DNA of 7,939 nucleotides, from the NCBI GenBank assembly GCA_009665115.1, contig WJXE01000076.1, forward strand, positions 1-7,939. The letters run 5' to 3'. Below, piece after piece: positions 1 through 5,574 of the stretch (its first letter is position 1; each line of letters opens with the position of its first letter). Source of the stretch: Nitrosopumilales archaeon (lineage in GTDB: Archaea > Thermoproteota > Nitrososphaeria > Nitrososphaerales > Nitrososphaeraceae). The notes beneath the pieces are model-generated. The model saw only the letters and a program-made list of their open reading frames with translations. It ran no database searches and was not told where the DNA came from. The translations under genes were made by a program, and so were the position numbers.

Positions 1-272
1 GAATTGAAGTATTCATCATTTTCTCTTAAATTTTTTATCTGTATAATGTAATTTTTTCTGTTCCTCAATAGAATGGCACGTTGGGAAATTGCTACATTGA
101 ATGTTAACCAAATGTCATCCCAAGACTTGGAGAAGACTTTTTCCATCAAGTTATCCAGATAATATTTGAGACGAAAACCTTTGGATAACCTCATTTCCGT
201 ATAACATCTCCACAGAGAATAATAATGAGCGCTTTTTGAAATACAATCGTAGTCTACTTTGGTGAAACTCAA
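1..272 (-). CDS. Partial hypothetical protein, C-terminus beyond the window
   Basis: An open frame of about 90 codons reads leftwards off the window edge without a stop. The first in-frame stop upstream is TAG at 282-284, so the start must lie downstream of it. TTG at 270-272 is the first usual start codon and ATG at 192-194 is the first Met. The product is polar and aromatic-rich, with stretches such as KSAHYYSLWRCYTEMRLSK and EKVFSKSWDDIWLTFN, and ends in a basic helix-like stretch around LRNRKNYIIQIKNLREN. I recognise no family motif. It is divergent from DP1, with about 175 bp between the two. An in-frame MLMNHT peptide lies just before the TAG, so a recent 5' nonsense mutation is possible. 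Coding is inferred from frame length and protein-like composition; start and function are unknown. Confidence 0.5.
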   Translation of the reverse strand, partial: MSFTKVDYDCISKSAHYYSLWRCYTEMRLSKGFRLKYYLDNLMEKVFSKSWDDIWLTFNVAISQRAILLRNRKNYIIQIKNLRENDEYFN

Positions 273-361
273 TATTCGTATCTAAGTGTGGTTCATTAGC
301 ATAGGATTGTTGATGTTAATTTCCTTCGTTGTTACACAGATGTTTTGCATTCAAGAAATGA

Positions 362-415
362 ATCAAAGCCAGTCATATAACTATGTATTATATCAATAAC
401 TAGAGAAATATAATT
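362..415. promoter_or_regulatory. A+T-rich divergent promoter region with TATA-like elements
   Basis: The spacer between the left-edge gene and DP1 contains TATA-like stretches. AAATATAATT at 406-415 lies about 40 nt upstream of the DP1 starts, giving a predicted transcription start only 10-20 nt before the gene. Other A+T-rich runs (CATATAACTATG, TATTATATCAA) lie at 375-395 and could serve either strand. Transcription factor B elements cannot be assigned by eye. Confidence 0.35.
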
Positions 416-447
416 AAACATGATATCCATAATGAAAATGGCAACAC

Positions 448-2013
448 GTGTCTATGCAAAGAGAAATTTCTAACGCATTGTCATTTGCAATTAGCAAAGG
501 TTATCAAATACATCCTGATGCTTTTGCGATGCTCAAAGGACTCGATATCGATATTTTAAAGGTCGTGCAAGACATAGTTAAAATGAAAATCAAACACAAA
601 GAAAGCTCTTCCATCGTAGTCGAAGATATCAAGAATCTTATTAATCCCGAAGGAAAGGTGGCTGATGTTAATAGTTTTAGTAATACACTACTTAATGTTC
701 CGACGGCCATTGCTGATGCTACTTTTTCTTCTGGGCAGCATTCCTATAAAGTGATTTTAGATCCCACACCTGGTATTAACAGCGGAGAGGGCGTTAGGGG
801 TTATACCGCACTTTTCCGCAGCCGGTTTGAAAAATCACTTCGTATCTTAGCATTGCGTCCTGATAGTAAACGAATTACAAAAATTACATCTCTAAAGCAT
901 AAATCTAATAACGCAAAGTTAAGAAAGACGTACGACATGAATACAGATGCGAATACAAATTCCTCCGTTATAGCTGGTTTGTTAATGTCCAAGCGTTCAA
1001 AAAAGAATGGTTTGGAGATGGTGATTGATGACTACAGCGGAATGCTGAGTGTACTTGCAGTTTCCGAAGAGTTGAAAAAACAGGCTTCAATGCTCGCACT
1101 AGACCAAATGATTATGGTAGAAGTTGACAATATTAATAAAAAAGGAATGCAAGGTTTTGTTGTAAGGAATTTAGTTTCTCCAGACATTCCGGATCATCTT
1201 CCCAACCGATCAAAATCGGAATCGTATGCGGTCTTAATTTCGGATCTTCATGTTGGTAGTAAATACTTCCAAGAAGTAGAATTTCTTAGATTTTTAAATT
1301 GGCTTTCATTAACTGATGACGAAATCGTCAGCAAGATCAAATTTGTATGTATAGGGGGAGACTTAATTGATGGTATTGGCATATTTCCTAATCAAGAGAA
1401 AGAATTAATTGAAATGGATACCAGCAAACAAATGAGTCACGTCGTTGATTTGTTTGCCAAAATTCCACGACATATCAATGTCTTTGTAATTCCAGGTAAC
1501 CACGACCCAGGAAGAAGAGCATTGCCACAACCGGCGCTGCCGAGAAAACATTCTGACAAACTGTATTCTTTTGAGAATTTTACAATGCTAGGAAACCCTA
1601 GTTTAGTGGAGTTAGATGGTGTAAAAATATTGATGTATCATGGTCAGAGCTTGGATGATATCATTGCTACGACTCCAGGTCTAAGTTATTCAAAGCCGGC
1701 AGAAGCAATGAAGATATTACTCAAAGCACGCCATCTATCACCTATTTATGGAGAGCGTACACCTATAGGACCGGAGCTCGAGGACATGATGGTAATTACC
1801 GAAGTTCCAGACATACTTCATTCAGGTCATGTGCATAGTATAGATGTTCAAAATTATCGTGGAACTTTGATCGTTAATTCAGGTGCTTGGCAAGCGCAAA
1901 CCAAATATCAACAGACGATGGGTATTGTTCCAACCCCCGGAATTGCAATTGTAGTTAATCTAGCTAATCTTCAACCATTTCAGATGGATTTCAATCAACC
2001 AAATCCCATGTAG
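448..2013 (+). CDS. polB: DNA polymerase D (Pol II) small subunit DP1, phosphoesterase/exonuclease subunit
   Basis: This is the small subunit of the archaeal heterodimeric replicative polymerase PolD. It provides the 3'-5' proofreading nuclease and partners the large catalytic subunit DP2, which is not in this window. The 521-aa protein has an N-terminal helical region (about 1-60), a variable linker, an OB-fold region (about 115-245) and a C-terminal calcineurin-like phosphoesterase domain (about 258-505). The metal-binding motifs are complete: SDLHVGS (D266, H268), GGDLIDG (D305), PGNHDPGRR (N351, H352), MYHGQS (H398) and SGHVHS (H461, H463). Nuclease activity is therefore expected, unlike the degenerate eukaryotic B subunits. 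The length is typical or slightly short for the family. The frame opens with GTG at 448; ATG two codons later (454) is equally plausible and no Shine-Dalgarno sequence decides. Its 3' end overlaps the convergent orc1 gene by 23 bp. Confidence 0.95.
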   Translation: MSMQREISNALSFAISKGYQIHPDAFAMLKGLDIDILKVVQDIVKMKIKHKESSSIVVEDIKNLINPEGKVADVNSFSNTLLNVPTAIADATFSSGQHSYKVILDPTPGINSGEGVRGYTALFRSRFEKSLRILALRPDSKRITKITSLKHKSNNAKLRKTYDMNTDANTNSSVIAGLLMSKRSKKNGLEMVIDDYSGMLSVLAVSEELKKQASMLALDQMIMVEVDNINKKGMQGFVVRNLVSPDIPDHLPNRSKSESYAVLISDLHVGSKYFQEVEFLRFLNWLSLTDDEIVSKIKFVCIGGDLIDGIGIFPNQEKELIEMDTSKQMSHVVDLFAKIPRHINVFVIPGNHDPGRRALPQPALPRKHSDKLYSFENFTMLGNPSLVELDGVKILMYHGQSLDDIIATTPGLSYSKPAEAMKILLKARHLSPIYGERTPIGPELEDMMVITEVPDILHSGHVHSIDVQNYRGTLIVNSGAWQAQTKYQQTMGIVPTPGIAIVVNLANLQPFQMDFNQPNPM

Positions 2014-3256
2014 AAAGAGAAGGATCGTCCTTGAATGCTTCTCTGATGGTCAAGGTGGGAACCGTAATTTTGATTCTCTGCGATCTGCCGTAACGTCCTT
2101 TGCTCACTACGTCACTTGATACTAGACCCAGTTGGTCGAGTTCACTTATTATTTGTGTTATACGGCGTTGCGTAAGTGGCTCATGTTCAGCATTATTACA
2201 TAATGAAGAATAAATATCATATACTTCACCAGTATTTCCATTCTTTGATTTCATTATCGCCAATATTACTATTTTAGTATGGGTAGTGGAATTTTTTAAA
2301 ACTTCATGATTGGTATCTTTTTCGATTTTTTCTTGTGCTAATCGGACGTGTTTTTCTTCGACATTAGTTAATCTTTCTCTTTCGGCGATTTCGGCAGCAA
2401 CTCTAAGCAAATCAATAGCTTTTCTTGCATCGCCGTTTTCTCTTCCTGCCATTGCTGCACACAGATTGATTGCTGCACTAGAAATAACATCATCGTTGAA
2501 TGCAAGCTTCGCTCTATCTGCCAGGATCTTTTGTAATTGTTCCACTGTATATGGATTAAATACCATCTCTTCTTCACTTAGACTGCTACGAACACGTGGA
2601 TCCAGTTTATCTTTGAACGTGAGACTATTAGATATACCGATTAAACTAATGAAACCACCTCCTGAGATTTGCTCATTTGCCCTTGTGAAATTATATAAAA
2701 TATCATCGCCGTTTCTATCGACCAGTGAGTCAACTTCATCAATTATTAGGACAACGTGAAGCTTTTTTTTCTTTTGAATGAAATCAAGAATCCTATCTGT
2801 CGCTTCACCCATCGACAGGCCAGTAAAATGTACTTGTAATTTCTTTTCTTCTTCCTGATTAATTCCCATATTCTCGGCAATTTCATAGAGAACTTTATAT
2901 CCGGTATTCGCAGTTTTTGCGTTTACAAACGGTACTGTAACTTCTATCCCAAGGTCCTTAGCCTTCTGATGTAGCCGTTGGACTACATTTTTTATTACTG
3001 CGGTCTTTCCGGTACCAGGTTTCCCAAATAATAATAAGTTTGAAGGTCTCGCGCCTTTTAAAACCACAGATAACGTTTGTGCGATTGTTTTGGTTTCCTC
3101 ATCTCTGAATGGAAGTTTTTCGGGGACGTAGTCTATAGTTAATGTCCGGCGATTCTTAATGAGTGTTTTTCCTGAAACAGCTTTTTCAAATATACTATCA
3201 AGTAGATCGTCACTCAAATTTTTATTACTCCTATACAGCTCAATATCCACACACAC
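1991..3256 (-). CDS. cdc6: Orc1/Cdc6 family replication initiator ATPase
   Basis: This is the archaeal initiator that binds origin recognition boxes as an AAA+ ATPase and helps load the MCM helicase. Over 421 aa it shows Walker A GKPGTGKT (78-85), Walker B VVLIIDEVD (168-176), sensor 1 in ISN (N210), a probable arginine-finger segment LDPRVRSSL (219-227), sensor 2 GDAR (275-278, R278), and a C-terminal winged-helix domain (about 325-400) with a basic wing at GRYGRSQRI (387-395). All ATPase residues are intact. The start is GTG at 3256, with a second in-frame GTG two codons later (3250) that leaves more room for the weak AGGGG upstream. A TATA-like TAATATAAA lies about 45-50 nt upstream. The gene converges on DP1 and its 5' side faces the candidate origin, the usual archaeal arrangement of initiator beside oriC. 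Confidence 0.96.
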   Translation of the reverse strand: MCVDIELYRSNKNLSDDLLDSIFEKAVSGKTLIKNRRTLTIDYVPEKLPFRDEETKTIAQTLSVVLKGARPSNLLLFGKPGTGKTAVIKNVVQRLHQKAKDLGIEVTVPFVNAKTANTGYKVLYEIAENMGINQEEEKKLQVHFTGLSMGEATDRILDFIQKKKKLHVVLIIDEVDSLVDRNGDDILYNFTRANEQISGGGFISLIGISNSLTFKDKLDPRVRSSLSEEEMVFNPYTVEQLQKILADRAKLAFNDDVISSAAINLCAAMAGRENGDARKAIDLLRVAAEIAERERLTNVEEKHVRLAQEKIEKDTNHEVLKNSTTHTKIVILAIMKSKNGNTGEVYDIYSSLCNNAEHEPLTQRRITQIISELDQLGLVSSDVVSKGRYGRSQRIKITVPTLTIREAFKDDPSLSTWDLVD

Positions 3257-3266
3257 CCCTATCTTT

Positions 3267-3286
3267 CCTTTCTAACATAAGAAAGG
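3267..3286. repeat. Hairpin/palindrome in the orc1 promoter-leader
   Basis: CCTTTCT at 3267-3273 is the exact reverse complement of AGAAAGG at 3280-3286, with a 6-nt loop. It sits 10-30 nt upstream of the orc1 start, where transcription would begin if the TATA-like element at 3301-3309 is used. It may be an operator or a leader hairpin. Confidence 0.4.
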
Positions 3287-3300
3287 ACATTTAATATTAT

Positions 3301-3309
3301 TTTATATTA
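3301..3309 (-). promoter_or_regulatory. TATA-like element of orc1/cdc6
   Basis: On the minus strand the sequence is TAATATAAA, about 45-53 nt upstream of the GTG start at 3256. With the usual 25-27 nt between TATA and transcription start, the leader would be some 20-30 nt long and include the 3267-3286 hairpin. Confidence 0.4.
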
Positions 3310-3330
3310 CCTTAACAGTATGTTAACATT

Positions 3331-3410
3331 TTGTTTTTAAGTACCTAAATCAATTATTATTAATTATTTGAATAATAATATTCATTTAGATATAATAACA
3401 TATGAGAAAG
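3331..3410. other. A+T-rich duplex unwinding element candidate
   Basis: By count, 68 of 80 bases are A or T (85%), the longest such stretch in the intergenic region. It ends about 10 bp before the plus-strand origin box. It contains an all-A/T inverted repeat (3353-3361 with 3371-3379). In archaeal origins the melting site typically lies beside the ORBs, as here. Confidence 0.6.
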
Positions 3411-3421
3411 TATGTGAAGTA

Positions 3422-3443
3422 TGTGGAAACGAAATAGTGGGGT
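3422..3443 (+). repeat. Origin recognition box ORB1 (plus orientation)
   Basis: GTGGAAAC (3423-3430) is followed by GAAATAG and a G-rich end, TGGGGTGGGGG. This matches the family pattern of a GTGGAAAC core followed by a G string, to which Orc1 winged-helix and AAA+ domains bind. Its 10-mer GGAAACGAAA (3425-3434) recurs exactly at 3513-3522. Confidence 0.7.
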
Positions 3444-3522
3444 GGGGGTCTGATAAGTGAAAATCTGATGTTAACAAGGTGTTAACAATTGCTTTTGTAG
3501 AAGGTTAAAAAAGGAAACGAAA

Positions 3523-3543
3523 GACCCCATTATTTCCACTGGA
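3523..3543 (-). repeat. Origin recognition box ORB2 (minus orientation), 21-bp perfect repeat copy 1
   Basis: Read on the minus strand the box is TCCAGTGGAAATAATGGGGT plus a final C. It is identical over 21 bp to 3584-3604 and opposite in orientation to ORB1. The box core GTGGAAA and the TGGGGT end are 3 nt apart here, against 8 nt in ORB1. A plus-strand half-box GGAAACGAAA (3513-3522) abuts it. Confidence 0.75.
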
Positions 3544-3583
3544 GTGTTAAGATGTTAGTTAACAATGTTAATGTCGTTAATTC

Positions 3584-3604
3584 GACCCCATTATTTCCAC
3601 TGGA
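3584..3604 (-). repeat. Origin recognition box ORB3 (minus orientation), 21-bp perfect repeat copy 2
   Basis: This is an exact 21-bp copy of the box at 3523-3543, 61 bp away start to start (nearly six helical turns). The flanks differ immediately on both sides, so conservation is confined to the box, as expected for a protein-binding site. Confidence 0.75.
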
Positions 3605-3736
3605 ACTATAAATTCCTGTGTTATTACTGAAATTTGCAAGTCAAGAATAATGTTGTTAACATGCTAGAAGGTTCTCTCATAATAAGTTAACAAACCAAAG
3701 TTCTTATCATTTATTTATCAATTTCTCGTGTGAATG

Positions 3737-3757
3737 TGTTAAGTGTTAAGTGTTAAG
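3737..3757. repeat. Three tandem TGTTAAG heptamers
   Basis: TGTTAAG is repeated three times head to tail without gaps at 3737, 3744 and 3751. A fourth copy stands alone at 3545-3551 beside ORB2. The heptamer shares TGTTAA with the GTTAAC sites of the same intergenic region. Confidence 0.6.
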
Positions 3758-3817
3758 TTATCAAACTGAGAGGTATGTCCAACAGGGAATAAAGAAGAAA
3801 TTCAAAGACAGCCTCTA

Positions 3818-4543
3818 CTAATGGACAGTAACATTCAATTGAGAATCCTGCGAACCAGAATGAACATTCATATCAGGCGCCTCTGCCTCACCAGTTGTAG
3901 TATGGAATATTAATTCTCTACGTCCCTGGTCAGTAATATGATATTTGAATGGCTTATTATTACTGTCCCTACTGACTAAATTACTTTCGTAAAGCCTTCT
4001 CATAAGGCGTGATGTGTGTTCTCGTGTCTTTCCTATAGCATTCTGGATTTCTCTTGAAGTTCTGGATTTCTCAACTAATAATTTCAATATATAGTCTGAA
4101 GTGCTATGATGCAGAGTAGGATTACTTTTCACGGATGTGACAATCGATGGCGGCGTGATAGTTGTTGATTCCATCACATCAGATGTTTGTGAATGATGTT
4201 CTTGCAATTGTGATTTAGATTGTGATGTTCTCGCATCCGTAGAGGAGTCGCGGGTCATATCACTGGTATCGTCGGAAGTTTGTGATGTAGGATGTTGCAG
4301 TACTCGCAATTCTAGTGTATCAATTTTGACTTTTAATTCGCCAATTATTCTCTCAAATTCCTGCAGCCTGCGTGTATATTCAGATATGACAGCCTCAACA
4401 ACACTATTATCGGTCTGGCTAGTAGATTTCTTGTGGAGCGCTTTCAGATTTATATAGAATATCACACCTGCCATGCCGATGACAAATGAGGCCACAACGT
4501 ATATCACAAAATTCCAACTTAAATTCAGTATCTCAAAAGACAT
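3818..4543 (-). CDS. Membrane-anchored coiled-coil winged-helix protein beside the origin
   Basis: The 241-aa protein has a clear modular layout. A short N-terminus is followed by one transmembrane helix (about 11-31, WNFVIYVVASFVIGMAGVIFYI) and then basic residues (K34, H37, K38, K39), so by the positive-inside rule the rest is cytoplasmic. A coiled coil covers about 47-83. A flexible linker rich in Ser, Thr, Asp and Gln (about 85-147) follows. A winged helix-turn-helix (about 148-212) has SREIQNAIGKTREHTSRLMRRLYESNLV as its HTH core and YHITDQGRREL as wing and final helix, resembling MarR/ArsR-like folds. A polar tail of about 30 residues ends it. The start is ATG at 4543. The gene follows another small gene by 52 bp on the same strand and its 3' end borders the origin. 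It could be a membrane-bound transcription regulator or an origin/chromosome tether; domain calls are by eye. Confidence 0.8.
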   Translation of the reverse strand: MSFEILNLSWNFVIYVVASFVIGMAGVIFYINLKALHKKSTSQTDNSVVEAVISEYTRRLQEFERIIGELKVKIDTLELRVLQHPTSQTSDDTSDMTRDSSTDARTSQSKSQLQEHHSQTSDVMESTTITPPSIVTSVKSNPTLHHSTSDYILKLLVEKSRTSREIQNAIGKTREHTSRLMRRLYESNLVSRDSNNKPFKYHITDQGRRELIFHTTTGEAEAPDMNVHSGSQDSQLNVTVH

Positions 4544-4595
4544 ATCACATCGAGAAGTAATAAGCCGTGATTTAATCTTGTAGAATAATATTGAT

Positions 4596-4958
4596 TCACA
4601 CTTTGCACATTCTTTTTACTAACTGCTCAATCACGGATATCACACTTTCAGCTCTTGAATTATCACTCGTCTTTTGATCAAACATCACTTCTATTTGTGA
4701 TGCCATTTTTTCAATCGCGAAAAATGTTTCGTGATTGAGCGCACCAACGCATTTCAGGAGAATTATACTGTATAACAATCTTACTATCTTGGTTCTACTT
4801 TGCTTTACCTGTCTATAATAGGCACCAGAACTTATATTTTCTATAGTGCCCCTGTTCTCCAATCTTCTAGAAATAATATCTATTTGTCTAGTAGTGAATA
4901 GAGAATTTGCAATAATGTATCTGTAAAAGCTGTTAAAATTATATTTCTGCGGTTCCAT
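4596..4958 (-). CDS. Small helical hypothetical protein (possible HTH), origin-adjacent
   Basis: I cannot name the family. From the preferred ATG at 4958 the product has 120 aa, with FTTRQIDIISRRLENRG and then ISSGAYYRQVKQSRTKIVRL forming a helix-turn-helix-like segment of two amphipathic helices. A hydrophobic helix (LLYSIILLKCVGAL) and a predicted helical C-terminus follow. An earlier in-frame ATG at 5060 would add 34 residues. I prefer 4958 because a 20-bp palindrome and a TATA-like AGTTTAATAG (minus strand of 4991-5000) lie just upstream of it, whereas no TATA-like sequence precedes 5060. If 5060 were used, the extra stretch SSIITSSTYISLIVVNTI would be a weak membrane helix. The gene precedes the membrane winged-helix gene by 52 bp, suggesting co-transcription. 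Confidence 0.7.
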   Translation of the reverse strand: MEPQKYNFNSFYRYIIANSLFTTRQIDIISRRLENRGTIENISSGAYYRQVKQSRTKIVRLLYSIILLKCVGALNHETFFAIEKMASQIEVMFDQKTSDNSRAESVISVIEQLVKRMCKV

Positions 4959-4962
4959 CCCT

Positions 4963-4982
4963 ACTATACAATTTTGTATAGT
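4963..4982. promoter_or_regulatory. 20-bp near-perfect palindrome, probable operator
   Basis: ACTATACAA and TTGTATAGT are exact reverse complements separated by TT. The element ends 4 bp before the ATG at 4958 on the minus strand, so a bound dimer would block the promoter or the start. Autoregulation by the gene's own product is a reasonable inference. It also argues that translation starts at 4958 rather than 5060. Confidence 0.55.
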
Positions 4983-5060
4983 ATTCACCACTATTAAACT
5001 GATGTAGGTTGAACTAGTTATTATTGATGAACCCAGCCAGTCGTTAACTAGGTAATGCAT

Positions 5061-5312
5061 ATGACGTTCGGACTAAGTTCTGAATGAAATGGCGGCAGGT
5101 GCGCTCAATCTAAAAATTATCCTTTCCACAGAATATTCTAATTCTCTTAATATATTTCTTGAGATATTAAATGATTTCTGCTTATTAACATACTTTATTA
5201 ATAATAATTATGATATAGTTAGATTTAAAAAATGCATATATCAAACTGCAACTGGACCAACTAGAAAGTGGAGGACACGGCTATCAGTCCCATGCTGCAC
5301 GCCTATTGCTTG
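5061..5312. other. Intergenic region, no supported gene
   Basis: This is A+T-rich, low-complexity DNA around 5150-5230. A 77-codon frame runs on the plus strand from 5089 to 5322, but its product has no recognisable domain, is low complexity in the first half, and runs into the antisense of the pseudogene at 5313-5570. I see no tRNA or terminator. Confidence 0.4.
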
Positions 5313-5570
5313 CTACAAATGAGATTTAGCCTCCTGCAGCTGCGTCGTGATATCACGTGCCGCCTCAGCTCTAATCTAGGTGGTCATTTCTTGCGTCATT
5401 CTATTACAATTGGTAGTGAAATCTAGAATACCCCTGAGGTCTTCATCAATATACTTAGAATATAGCCCTCCATCACCGGTTTTACGGGGGCAAAAGTGGA
5501 GCTATCTTAGCTATAGCTTTATCCAAAAGCGGATGGTTTAGTTTTTCGCTAGTTCAGCGTGGATGTAGTT
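5313..5570 (-). pseudogene. Decayed coiled-coil protein remnant (two frameshifts, one stop)
   Basis: Three successive minus-strand frames join into one protein-like reading of 86 codons if two homopolymers are changed by one base. Adding an A to the five-A run at 5542-5546 joins NYIHAELAKK to LNHPLLDKAIAKIAPLLP. Removing one C from the five-C run at 5486-5490 (G on the plus strand) then leads to RKTGDGGLYSKYIDEDLRG, ILDFTTNCNRMTQEMTT, an in-frame TAG at 5386-5388, and IRAEAARDITTQLQEAKSHL before the stop at 5313-5315. The last part has coiled-coil character. No start codon is visible at the 5' end, where the sequence abuts the ogt stop, so it also looks truncated. The family is not recognised. 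Confidence 0.55.
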
Positions 5571-5574
5571 TTAT

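Larger units (their letters stand above)
3322..3691. repeat. Cluster of six GTTAAC palindromic hexamers
   Basis: Exact GTTAAC occurs at 3322, 3470, 3481, 3558, 3655 and 3686. By eye I find only two other copies in the whole window (about 103 and 5043). Two copies (3470 and 3481) are 11 bp apart, one helical turn, and two (3655 and 3686) are 31 bp apart, about three turns. Related TGTTAA words fill the gaps. A protein-binding role at the origin is inferred. Confidence 0.6.
3257..3817. other. Candidate chromosomal replication origin (oriC), 561-bp intergenic region
   Basis: This is the longest stretch without a coding-like frame in the left half of the window, and it lies directly upstream of orc1/cdc6. 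It combines three classes of archaeal origin signal: an A+T-rich unwinding element (3331-3410), inverted origin recognition boxes (one plus-strand, two minus-strand, 3422-3604), and clustered short repeats (GTTAAC six times, TGTTAAG four times). The box core GTGGAAA(C) followed by a G run matches the known archaeal ORB pattern. Origin function is inferred from this layout. Confidence 0.85.

Noticed and set aside
2310..2759. 149-codon plus-strand frame inside orc1
   Set aside because: It is entirely antisense to the AAA+ core of orc1, whose motifs are unambiguous, and its product is a Ser/Leu-rich shadow.
3437..3449. G-quadruplex in the G-rich end of ORB1
   Set aside because: Only two runs of three or more G are adjacent, and four are needed. 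The G run is better explained as the ORB G string.
3523..3604. CRISPR-like direct repeat with spacer
   Set aside because: There are only two copies, the box matches the archaeal ORB pattern, and the intervening 40 bp contain origin words rather than a unique spacer.
5089..5322. 77-codon plus-strand frame as a gene
   Set aside because: No promoter or recognisable domain, a low-complexity first half, and its end is antisense to the coiled-coil pseudogene.
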